Origin: UM-FILTER-38-24 sp041663205
GTDB taxonomy: Bacteria; Patescibacteriota; Gracilibacteria; UBA1369; LOWO2-01-FULL-3
Assembly: GCA_041663205.1 (NCBI GenBank)
Contig: JBAZQZ010000005.1
Span: forward strand, 11,835-75,834
DNA: 64,000 nt
Direction of reading: 5' to 3'
Below the pieces are notes generated by a model, which saw only the letters and a program-made list of their open reading frames with translations, was not told the DNA's origin and did not search any database. Position 1 is the first letter of the stretch. Every line of letters starts with the position of its first letter. The translations under genes and the position numbers were made by a program. Below are positions 43,443 through 52,449 of this stretch, piece by piece.

Positions 43443-44423
43443 ATGTCAAAACGAAATTTGAAACAATCTCTCTTGCAGTTTGCATTCGTGCTTGGACTTA
43501 TGGGTATTGCGCTTGGAATATCCTCATTTCTCGCACATTCGGGAATGGCGCAAGCGGATTCATTACTCCCCATAACAAAAGATATTTTCGAGAAATCAAA
43601 TATTCCGAAACCTCCTGACAAAGAAGGTCAACAGATCGTAGTCGATGTCATAATGGGCGCTTTGTCATACGTAAAAGTGCTCGTCGGCGTGGGGGGAATC
43701 GTGATGTTGGTTTTTCTGGGTTACAAACTCGTCGTATCGTCCGGCGACGAAGATTCATTGGGAAAAGTAAAAAAAGGATTTATTTATACATTGATTTCGT
43801 TCGTGATCATAAGCATGTCTCAGGACTTGGCAAAAATATTCGACATGTCGCAAGGCACGGTCTTGGGAAGCCCTCAGGAAATTTTAAATCGCGTGAAACT
43901 TTTTGACAAACAGGTTGAAATTTTCATGACATTCATAAAATACGTAATCGGGACATATGCTGTGATTATGGCTATCCGCGCGGGAATTTCATTTATGACC
44001 TCGGGAGGCGACGAAGAAAGCACAAAAAAATCAAGAAGCGGCTTGATTTACAGCATTTCGGGTCTGCTTTTGATTTACGTCGGCGATATTTTCATAAACA
44101 AAGTTTTTTACAATGTCGACAAACAAGTTTATTCCGGCGTAAACGGAGTTCATCCCATGATAAACGTAAAAACAGGAATAGAACAAATCGTCGGTATAAT
44201 AAATTTTATGATGTATTTCATCGGACCGGCGGCGTTTGTTATGCTTATAGTCGCCGCGATAATGTACCTAAGTTCGGGCGGGGAGGAAGAGACGATGAAA
44301 AAAGCAAAAAATATACTTATCGCCACAATCATAGGAGTGGTGATAATCTACGGCGCTTTTGCGATAGTGAGCACTGTTTTATCAAGTCAGCTCGCGGACT
44401 TGGGCGCCATAGCCGACAGTTGA
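43443..44423 (+). CDS. TrbC/VirB2-like (T4SS_pilin-type) membrane protein, three TM-pair modules
   Basis: 326 residues with an N-terminal signal/TM region (LGLMGIALGISSFLAHSGMAQA) and three repeats of one module: a TM helix, a short S-G-G/D-E-E-x-x-x-K-x-K turn (SSGDEDSLGKVKKG, TSGGDEESTKKSRSG, SSGGEEETMKKAKN) and a second TM helix. Single modules of this kind are VirB2/TrbC pilins of type IV secretion systems; Patescibacteria carry multi-module forms. It starts the cluster and is 12 bases from a paralogue. Whether it forms a pilus or a membrane complex is not known. Confidence 0.75.
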   Translation: MSKRNLKQSLLQFAFVLGLMGIALGISSFLAHSGMAQADSLLPITKDIFEKSNIPKPPDKEGQQIVVDVIMGALSYVKVLVGVGGIVMLVFLGYKLVVSSGDEDSLGKVKKGFIYTLISFVIISMSQDLAKIFDMSQGTVLGSPQEILNRVKLFDKQVEIFMTFIKYVIGTYAVIMAIRAGISFMTSGGDEESTKKSRSGLIYSISGLLLIYVGDIFINKVFYNVDKQVYSGVNGVHPMINVKTGIEQIVGIINFMMYFIGPAAFVMLIVAAIMYLSSGGEEETMKKAKNILIATIIGVVIIYGAFAIVSTVLSSQLADLGAIADS

Positions 44424-44435
44424 TAATTAAAAAAT

Positions 44436-45449
44436 ATGAAAAAATTTATAAAATCATTCTTAGTCTCGTTTCTGCTCATAAACCTTGGGCTTACGTTATA
44501 CGCGTTTGCGACATTCGGAAGCTTAAATAATGAGGCTTTTGCGATCAATCCGTTAGAAAAAATAGGGGAAAATACGGGCCTCCCGAGTTTCAACGCCTCG
44601 GGCCAGCACCCGGACGCGCCACCGGACTATGCCCAGCCGGGAGTCGGAACGCTGACAAGTCCGATATTCTTTGCGCTCGATATGGCGAAATTGGCACTCA
44701 GCGGAATCGCGATGATTATCATCGTTGTTGCCGCGATTAAACTCATTTCCACGACAAACGAAGAAGACGCCGGAAAATCAAAAAAGACGCTAATATATGC
44801 AATTGTAGGCATGATTCTTATTCAGCTCGCCGACATAATCGTAAGAAAAATGTTTTTCGGTGAACAAGGTGAAGCATTCGAAAACATAGCCACCACAAAA
44901 CTGTACGCGGAGCAATCGGTCGCACAAGTACGAAGCGTTATAGGCATGGTGGAGGCATTCCTTGGAATAGTCGCGGTGCTTATAATCATAATTCGCGGAT
45001 TTACAGTGATGACCAGCGGAGGAAGCGAGGAAGAACTTGGCAAAGCAAAAAAACATTTGTTGTACGCGGTCGCGGGACTTGTCATAATAATGCTTTCCGA
45101 AGTTATTATTCGGGGAGTTATTTTCCCGGAAAACGGGCAAGCGCTGCCTGATGCCGACGTGGCGAAATACATTGTCGTAAAAATCGTAAATTACGCGGTC
45201 GGATTCATTTCAATAATCGCATTTGTCGTGCTTTTCTACGCGGGATATTTGTACGTGACTTCCGCGGGAAACGAAGAAGCCGGCACAAAAGTTAAAAAAA
45301 TATTCACCGCCGCGATTATCGCGATAATTCTGGCATTTGGAGCCTTCGCGCTGGTTAACACACTTATAAAATTTGAGCCGTACTACGAAACCGAGCCGAC
45401 TGGGATAACGGCTGAAAATGCAACCGCAACCCCTGAAGTCACAAAATAG
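44436..45449 (+). CDS. TrbC/VirB2-like (T4SS_pilin-type) membrane protein, three modules
   Basis: 337 residues with a signal peptide (LVSFLLINLGLTLYAFATF...AFA). Three TM-turn-TM modules are marked by STTNEEDAGKSKKT, TSGGSEEELGKAKKH and TSAGNEEAGTKVKKI. The last helices end FGAFALVNTLIKF, as in the single module of the next gene. It is a paralogue of the gene before, in the same transcription unit. Confidence 0.75.
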   Translation: MKKFIKSFLVSFLLINLGLTLYAFATFGSLNNEAFAINPLEKIGENTGLPSFNASGQHPDAPPDYAQPGVGTLTSPIFFALDMAKLALSGIAMIIIVVAAIKLISTTNEEDAGKSKKTLIYAIVGMILIQLADIIVRKMFFGEQGEAFENIATTKLYAEQSVAQVRSVIGMVEAFLGIVAVLIIIIRGFTVMTSGGSEEELGKAKKHLLYAVAGLVIIMLSEVIIRGVIFPENGQALPDADVAKYIVVKIVNYAVGFISIIAFVVLFYAGYLYVTSAGNEEAGTKVKKIFTAAIIAIILAFGAFALVNTLIKFEPYYETEPTGITAENATATPEVTK

Positions 45450-45500
45450 ATTGCTATAAACATTTAAAAAAAATATAATCAGAGAAAGGACCTCACCCTT

Positions 45501-48500
45501 ATGAAAAACGGAATAAAAAAAATAATAAAAATCGCTTTAATCTTAGGAATTTTCACGACGCTTTTTTCAGCGAACACACTTGTGGCGTCTGCGAGTTGGG
45601 AAAAAGATTTGAAAGACGCGGCGGAAAAACTTTTCACAACAAACGAACAAGGTCAGGATTTCTCGCAATTCAAACCGGGCGAAAGCCTTACTCTTGAAAA
45701 AGAAGGCATAAATCCGGCGATCACGGCATCAAGCGACGTCCGCGAATTTGTCTTGAAAGTCGTGAATTTTGCGCTCGGATTTTTGGGGCTCATAGCTGTT
45801 ATCATCGTAATATACGGAGGTGTTCTTTATCTTACTGCGGCCGGAGCGGAAGAAAACACGGGAAAGGCCAAAAAAGCGATAATGTACGCGGTCATAGGAC
45901 TCATAATAATTCTCGGATCGTTTGCATTGGTTAACACTGTAATAAAAGGAGTGGGGGGCGGCGGTACGGGGACAGGCTCGGGTAGCGGAAAAGTAGTTGG
46001 TGTGAATTATGGCAACAGTTTCAACGCTTCCGCCATTCAAGTCCAAAGCGTCGCAAAAGAAATTTATTCGAACTTCCTGCTTTTTGGGCAGAGCGCCGAC
46101 GAAGTAAAAGGCATAGTCAATGATGCGAACAAAGACTCTCTTGATTACAAAAAAACGCTTGTTGCCAGACAAGACGTTTTAAATTTTCTATCCAGTGAAA
46201 AAGAAAAAGTTTTGAATATAAGGGGAAGAGTATCGCAAATATCAACGGCGTTTAAAGTGGCCGGAGACATTATAAACAAACTCGAAACTCAAGTTGACTC
46301 GATAAGAATAATCCCTGAAATGCTGGTCAAATACGACCAAACGGCGGGGACGGTCGAGGATTGCGGTGAGCCGACAAAAGATGCTTGTCGCACTTACCCG
46401 AAAGATCTCTACGCAAAATGGACCGAAATAAAAGAGGACATAAATGCCAAAGACAACGACTTGACTGTACTTTTCAATGCGGTGAAGACGGATTATCTCG
46501 ACAGATTAAAAAACGACTACATGCCGAAATTGTACGACATGAAACAACTTTTCGGAAGCTTTGATTCGACTAAAAGCGCGGGATCGGACGTGATGAAAGA
46601 ATTCAATCAAATCATGGAAGATTATGGGTACAATCCTGCAAACCCGAATACGTATTCTCCGGGATCGTTCATGTACAAAATCGCAAACTGGAATGTGGAA
46701 ACAACCGCGCAGGAGGCGAGCGCAACGGCACAACTTCTGATAAAAGTATTAAAAACGCAGATAGAATTTTCGGAAAAACTTCAGTCTGTGCAAAGCGTTG
46801 AGGCTCACTTAAGCGCAAACGTGGTGGAGGGAAACGCGCCATTGACGGTCACATTCAATGTGCTGGATTCAATCGATCCGGCCGGAGGAAGCATCGTAGA
46901 TAAAAATATAGACTGGACGAATCTCTACGGAGCAAAGACATTTTCAGGCGAATCGGTGGATGTTTCGGGAGCGGCGATTTGCACCTCTCCTGTTGAGGAA
47001 ACGGAAAAAGAAATTTACGGACCGGCGTACAGACAATGTACGTACAAATATCCGGGAACATACTTGGCGACCGTGACAATAAGGTCAAACGAATCGGGCA
47101 AATACGTCCCGGGGATGAGCAGTCTCGTCATCAAAGTAAATCCTCCGACGACAAAAATAGATTTACAAATGGGGATTCAGGGCAAAAAAATTCCGATAAT
47201 GTCGTACTACGAAAACGGAATTTTAAAGAACGACAAAGATTTGGTTGGAATTACGCTGAACGAAGCGAAAAAAGGAATAACATTTGATGCTTCAAAAACT
47301 GAAAATGTCGCAAATTTTAAATGGAGTTTCGGATCCGGAAAAGTTTCGGGAACGAGCGACAGCGCTGTGGACAACGATCAAACAGGGCAACAAACCGTCA
47401 TATTCGACACGGAAGGGAAAAACATTATCAAGCTCGATGTCATGAGCAAATTGGGAGAATTGGACAGCAAATTTTTCATCCTCGACATAAGAAATGTCGC
47501 CGCGAGAATTCAAGTATCTCCAAACGAAAACATATTCATAAACAGATCCACGATAATAGACGGGACACTTTCGTCCGCATCTTCGGGAAAAATAAAATCA
47601 TATGAATGGAAAATCACAAAAACCTCCGGTGAAATTGAAGAAATAGACCTTGGTGAAAACGAAAACAAGATTTCTTTCACGCATAAATTCACAAAACCCG
47701 GAAAATACAAAATAGACCTGAAAGTGACAAGCGATCTCGAAACGGTTCAAGCGGAACCGTACGCATTAACTGTGGAATCGCAGGCCCCGAAGGCGATTTA
47801 CGAATATTCATTCCCTGACACCTCCCAGCCGGGGACGGTAAATTTCTACGCCTCAAAGAGTTTTGATCCGGACGGTGTAAACCCGTCAATCACATACAAA
47901 TGGAGTATCGCACCGGATTCCAAAAACGGAGACAACTGGACACTTCTAAACGGAAATACGTTGACCGACAAAAATCCGACAATAAAATTCAGAAAAATAG
48001 ACGATTACAAAGTGACATTGAAGGTCTCCGATTCAAGCACTGTCGGCTCGGGACTGAAAGAAGAATACACGGAAGTGACAAAAACGGTATCGATAAAAAA
48101 TGTTTTGGATGTCGCATGGGGGCCTTCGCAAGCCACAACGGCGGTCGTGAATTCGGAAGGGAAAGCGACCGTAAACTTCTTCCTCGTCAGCGAAAACTCA
48201 ATTGCGTATGAAATAAAATTCGGAGACGGCGACTCGACAACCGGCGACATAAAACAATCGAAAACAATCACACATACGTACGCGAAAGCCGGGAAATACG
48301 ACGTAAAAGCGACAGTCTACGACGAAAACGACAACGACAATTCCGTCACAAAGAAAATTTTTATCGGAGGCGGGAACACGCCGGTCGCAAAAATGACGGT
48401 ATTTGTAAACGGAATCGAGGTCACGGATTTATCCGATGAAATAAAAGCCTCGAAAGGCGACGTCATCACATTCGATGCCAGCGAATCAAAAAACACCGAC

Positions 48501-50324
48501 GGAACGGGAAGAAACCTGAAATACAACTGGGATTTCGGCGACACATACAAGAGCTCGAATAAATCGGTTACACATATATATAAGGAGTTGAGCCCCGAGG
48601 ATCCGGGATATTTCACGGTAAAATTAAAATTGTATGACAAAGACACAACTACAAAAGAAGCCACCGACGAAATAAAAATGAAAATCGTAAACAAATCTCC
48701 GACACTTTCTTCTCTTGAAGCCGTCCCCGACGCTTCGAACAAAGATTTGGTTACTCCGGTAAAAGTGGATTTGAAGGTTTACGGAGCGGAAGACAGAGAC
48801 GGAGAACTTTCACAGTACAGATGGTGGTATTTCGATGTCGATGACCCGCAGGAGCCGCTGGGAATGCAAATCACGCAAACACCGGAAACAAAAATAACAA
48901 TCGGTACAAACGGAAAAGAGGGCAGGGAAGTCGAGTACGGATTCGGAGTTGAATTGACGGATAACGACAACGCGAAAACTTCCAGCAAAGACATTTTAAC
49001 GGAAGAACAAACGCCGAAATTGAAAGTTAAAAACGGGCCGAATGAACCACCGGTCGCAAAATTCAAAGTCAGCGCGACAAAAGTTTTCACGGGCGATAAA
49101 ACGGTATTTACAAGCGCATCAACGGATTCAGACGGATCAATAATTTCATACATATGGGATTTTGAAGGAGACGGCTTCTTCAATAACCCTCCGACAAAAG
49201 ATTCCGTCGTGGAACATACATATTCAAACAAAAATCTGAACGGCTACGACGTAAGATTAAAAGTTATAGATGACAAAGGCGGGGAAGCGGTTTCCGGTCC
49301 GGTAAAACTCTACGTGGACAGTCTTTCGAAGCCGCCGAAAGCCGCATTCAAATACAATGTTGTGGATGGAAGCAACGGGAAAAAAGTTAAGTTTATAAAT
49401 AATTCAACCGCAGACGCGGAAACGGGAGCGAAAATAGCAAAATATATATGGGATTTTGACGCGGACTCAAACTTGCAGACCGCGGATTCGGACGGTGACG
49501 GCAAAAAAGACAACGACACGGATTCCGCCGCAAAAGATCCGGAAAGACTTTACACGGAACAGGGAACATTTACGGTGAAATTGACTGTCGTAGACAGCAA
49601 CGGGACATCGGACTCTGTGCTGAACGCGATTATGATTCCCATGGCCGCCAGGCCAAAAGCCGCATTTACATATACGGCGATGGCCGACGGAATATATTTC
49701 AAAAATAATTCAATCGCGGACAAAGAAAAGAGCGCGACGATAGAAAAAAACATTTGGGATTTTGACACATCTTTGGATTCAGACGGAGACGGGGTTTCCG
49801 ACAACGACTTGGATTCAAGCGACAAAGAGCCGGTACATATTTACGAAAAAGCCGGAAAATACACCGTAAAATTACGAGTGAAAGACAATCAGGGAAATTC
49901 CGACGAAGTCGTAAACAGCGTCGATACTTCGTCAGGTCCGCTACCTGAAATCACGGAAATCACGTTACCGGGAGCCACCGGAATAACCGGTACGCAAGCC
50001 GGAACAAGCATAAAAGCGGTACTGGAAACGACTCCGAAATCGGCGGAAGACAATACCGTATATCTCTCCGGAGACACGGGAGTAGTCACATTCAATTTCT
50101 CGAATTCGCAGGGAAATATCGCGAGCTACTCGATAGACAAAAACATTTATTTTGATACCGACGGAAACGGAATAAAAACCGACGACAACGATTTCAAAAC
50201 GCAATTACCGGGCACGTGGAAGACGAATTTTGACAAGGCATGGGGACAAACAGTCGTAAAATTAACGGTCACCGATATATATGGAAATATAAACACGGTG
50301 ACAAAAGAAATAAAATTTAAATAA
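45501..50324 (+). CDS. Giant surface protein: pilin-type module fused to PKD repeats
   Basis: 1607 residues. A signal peptide is followed by one TrbC/VirB2-like TM pair (residues about 75-150, turn TAAGAEENTGKAKKA). After a Gly-rich hinge comes a long helical, partly coiled-coil region to about 430. The rest holds about eleven PKD-like beta domains, many with the W-D-F-G-D motif (YNWDFGDTY, YIWDFEGDG, YIWDFDADS). Two of them contain Asp-rich DSDGDGxxDND loops like thrombospondin type 3 calcium sites. The TM pair would hold it in the membrane while the PKD array reaches outward, as an adhesin or stalk. It follows the pilin-like genes by 51 bases. Confidence 0.8.
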   Translation: MKNGIKKIIKIALILGIFTTLFSANTLVASASWEKDLKDAAEKLFTTNEQGQDFSQFKPGESLTLEKEGINPAITASSDVREFVLKVVNFALGFLGLIAVIIVIYGGVLYLTAAGAEENTGKAKKAIMYAVIGLIIILGSFALVNTVIKGVGGGGTGTGSGSGKVVGVNYGNSFNASAIQVQSVAKEIYSNFLLFGQSADEVKGIVNDANKDSLDYKKTLVARQDVLNFLSSEKEKVLNIRGRVSQISTAFKVAGDIINKLETQVDSIRIIPEMLVKYDQTAGTVEDCGEPTKDACRTYPKDLYAKWTEIKEDINAKDNDLTVLFNAVKTDYLDRLKNDYMPKLYDMKQLFGSFDSTKSAGSDVMKEFNQIMEDYGYNPANPNTYSPGSFMYKIANWNVETTAQEASATAQLLIKVLKTQIEFSEKLQSVQSVEAHLSANVVEGNAPLTVTFNVLDSIDPAGGSIVDKNIDWTNLYGAKTFSGESVDVSGAAICTSPVEETEKEIYGPAYRQCTYKYPGTYLATVTIRSNESGKYVPGMSSLVIKVNPPTTKIDLQMGIQGKKIPIMSYYENGILKNDKDLVGITLNEAKKGITFDASKTENVANFKWSFGSGKVSGTSDSAVDNDQTGQQTVIFDTEGKNIIKLDVMSKLGELDSKFFILDIRNVAARIQVSPNENIFINRSTIIDGTLSSASSGKIKSYEWKITKTSGEIEEIDLGENENKISFTHKFTKPGKYKIDLKVTSDLETVQAEPYALTVESQAPKAIYEYSFPDTSQPGTVNFYASKSFDPDGVNPSITYKWSIAPDSKNGDNWTLLNGNTLTDKNPTIKFRKIDDYKVTLKVSDSSTVGSGLKEEYTEVTKTVSIKNVLDVAWGPSQATTAVVNSEGKATVNFFLVSENSIAYEIKFGDGDSTTGDIKQSKTITHTYAKAGKYDVKATVYDENDNDNSVTKKIFIGGGNTPVAKMTVFVNGIEVTDLSDEIKASKGDVITFDASESKNTDGTGRNLKYNWDFGDTYKSSNKSVTHIYKELSPEDPGYFTVKLKLYDKDTTTKEATDEIKMKIVNKSPTLSSLEAVPDASNKDLVTPVKVDLKVYGAEDRDGELSQYRWWYFDVDDPQEPLGMQITQTPETKITIGTNGKEGREVEYGFGVELTDNDNAKTSSKDILTEEQTPKLKVKNGPNEPPVAKFKVSATKVFTGDKTVFTSASTDSDGSIISYIWDFEGDGFFNNPPTKDSVVEHTYSNKNLNGYDVRLKVIDDKGGEAVSGPVKLYVDSLSKPPKAAFKYNVVDGSNGKKVKFINNSTADAETGAKIAKYIWDFDADSNLQTADSDGDGKKDNDTDSAAKDPERLYTEQGTFTVKLTVVDSNGTSDSVLNAIMIPMAARPKAAFTYTAMADGIYFKNNSIADKEKSATIEKNIWDFDTSLDSDGDGVSDNDLDSSDKEPVHIYEKAGKYTVKLRVKDNQGNSDEVVNSVDTSSGPLPEITEITLPGATGITGTQAGTSIKAVLETTPKSAEDNTVYLSGDTGVVTFNFSNSQGNIASYSIDKNIYFDTDGNGIKTDDNDFKTQLPGTWKTNFDKAWGQTVVKLTVTDIYGNINTVTKEIKFK

Positions 50325-50338
50325 CATTCAAAATTTCT

Positions 50339-52432
50339 ATGGATGACATAAAACAAACAATCGGTCAGGTAAAAAACAACGTCGATCCGACATCAACGCC
50401 GCCGATGGATCCGGAAGCCAGGAGAAAAGCAGTCAAAAAAATGCTCATGTTTTTAGGAATTATCGGGATTGTGATTTTGGGAGTAAGCCTTTTCTTGATT
50501 TCTCAAGTCGACGCAGACGGAAACAACACGATTGCTCAGACATTAAACCTGAACAGCCTCTCGTTCACAAACACACTCATCACGGTAATACACGTGATTT
50601 TCATGTTGATGGCTCTTTCGCTGACGGTACTCATATTGAGGTCTCTATTAAGGATGAACAAAGTTCCCAAAGAAGACTTACTCGCACGAAAAGCGGCACT
50701 CAAACCGATTATTGTTCGCGGAATTGTACTGTTTTTAATAATGGTACTGTGGGTGGCGTCATTCATATTTGTTGAAATGAACAGATCACTCGTAACAAAA
50801 TACTTGCAAAATCCTATAATCACGACGCCGGAGCAAACTTTGAACCTCATCGCTCCGACGGAAATAAAATTTGACGCATCGCACGCGCCCGTGGACAGAA
50901 ATATTTTTCAGGTGATTTCTTACGATTGGGATTTCGGTGACGGCAAAACGGGCACAAGCCAAGTCGTCACGCACATGTACGAAAAGAAAGGAAGATTCGA
51001 CGTGGTTTTGGCTATCACAAAACGAAACAAAACAACGAGCGAAGAATCAAAAGACACATATACGATCACAGTGGTGATAGACAAACAGGCATTGAGTGCG
51101 ATAATCAAAACCGACAAAGATAACGGCTCAATACCACTCGAAGTCAGTTTTGACGCATCTGACTCAATAAATCCGGACGGCAGTATCAAAAAATACGAAT
51201 GGGATTTCGACAATGACAATAAAATCGATGAAACAGGGGAAACGGTAAAACACATTTTCACAAAAGCCGGCATCTATAACGTCGCGCTAAAGATAACATC
51301 ATCAACGGGAGATACCGCCGTCGCGAAAAAAGAAATTTTGGCCGGGGAATCCGATCTTGAAGCGGTAATAAGCGTATTAAACGAACCGACGGAATTCGTA
51401 AAAGACACTTCATATATTTTCAAAGCCGATAAATCGGTTTCAAAAAACAGCGCAATCGAAAAATACGAATGGGATTTTGGCGACGGAACAAAAACAGAAA
51501 CGGGAAAAACGGTTTCTCACACATTCAAAAAAGAAGGATCCTTTGAGGTGGCACTCACTGTCATAGACAAAGACAAAAACGAAGGCGAAGTCAAAAAAAT
51601 CATAAATGTTGGATCGCCGAAAGGCATGCCTAAAGCCGTGATTACAACCGATCCGAAACTCAAAGAAGGGGATTTGGCGATTTCCGGAAAACTTCCATTC
51701 TCGGTGGTTTTCGACGCGGGAAACAGCGCGGACAGCGACCAAAATATCGTAGACTACAAATGGGACTTTAACGGCGACGGGAAATACGAAGGTTTCGGAA
51801 AAAACATCACTCATACATTTACGGAAGAGGGGACATTCACGGTGACTTTGGAAGTTGAGGACGCGGACAACAACGCGAACAAAGCCACGACCGCGGTAAA
51901 AGTGCTTGCACAAGGCATAAAAGCCGATCTCAAAGCGGACAAAGTTGAAGGAATTTCTCCGCTCATTGTGGCATTTGACGCGAGCGGATCGACATACCAA
52001 AACGGAAAAATCACAAGTTATAAATGGGAATTCGGTGACGCAACCGCCCCGAAATTATCGACCGCGTCCATCACTCACAAATACGCCGCAATCGGCACGT
52101 ACACGGCAAAAGTGACCGTCGTCGGCGCGGACAATTCATCCGACACAACTCAACTCACTATTACCGTAAGAGAAACTCCTTTGTCAGCATGTTTCACAAC
52201 GAATTTCAAAGAGGGGCAAGCTCCTTTGGACATTATCTTCGACCCAGCTTGTTCCACCGGAACAGCCGGGAGCTACTATTGGGATTTTGGCGACGGGGCG
52301 CAGTCTACGGATGTGAAACCTTCCCATTCTTTCACGAAAGAAGGGACGTACAAGGTGCAATTACAAATAACAGATGTTGACAATACGGTAAGTTCATTCG
52401 ATACTGAAATCAAAGTTTTCCCAAAACAATAA
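50339..52432 (+). CDS. Membrane-anchored protein with six PKD domains
   Basis: 697 residues. The cytoplasmic N-terminus (about 30 residues, Pro/Lys-rich) is followed by three TM helices (about 35-57, 75-105, 122-148: FLGIIGIVILGVSLFLIS, VIFMLMALSLTVLILRSL, GIVLFLIMVLWVASFIFV). Six PKD domains come next, recognisable by YDWDFGDGK, YEWDFDNDN, YEWDFGDGT, YKWDFNGDG, YKWEFGDAT and YYWDFGDGA. It begins 14 bases after the giant PKD gene, so the two are likely partners in one extracellular assembly. Function beyond adhesion or structure cannot be inferred. Confidence 0.82.
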   Translation: MDDIKQTIGQVKNNVDPTSTPPMDPEARRKAVKKMLMFLGIIGIVILGVSLFLISQVDADGNNTIAQTLNLNSLSFTNTLITVIHVIFMLMALSLTVLILRSLLRMNKVPKEDLLARKAALKPIIVRGIVLFLIMVLWVASFIFVEMNRSLVTKYLQNPIITTPEQTLNLIAPTEIKFDASHAPVDRNIFQVISYDWDFGDGKTGTSQVVTHMYEKKGRFDVVLAITKRNKTTSEESKDTYTITVVIDKQALSAIIKTDKDNGSIPLEVSFDASDSINPDGSIKKYEWDFDNDNKIDETGETVKHIFTKAGIYNVALKITSSTGDTAVAKKEILAGESDLEAVISVLNEPTEFVKDTSYIFKADKSVSKNSAIEKYEWDFGDGTKTETGKTVSHTFKKEGSFEVALTVIDKDKNEGEVKKIINVGSPKGMPKAVITTDPKLKEGDLAISGKLPFSVVFDAGNSADSDQNIVDYKWDFNGDGKYEGFGKNITHTFTEEGTFTVTLEVEDADNNANKATTAVKVLAQGIKADLKADKVEGISPLIVAFDASGSTYQNGKITSYKWEFGDATAPKLSTASITHKYAAIGTYTAKVTVVGADNSSDTTQLTITVRETPLSACFTTNFKEGQAPLDIIFDPACSTGTAGSYYWDFGDGAQSTDVKPSHSFTKEGTYKVQLQITDVDNTVSSFDTEIKVFPKQ

Positions 52433-52449
52433 TTTAACCTCTTTATTCT

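Noticed and set aside
48005..49825. Long minus-strand open frames opposite the PKD gene
   Set aside because: They mirror the repetitive coding strand, have no promoter or family resemblance, and sit entirely within a clear plus-strand gene.
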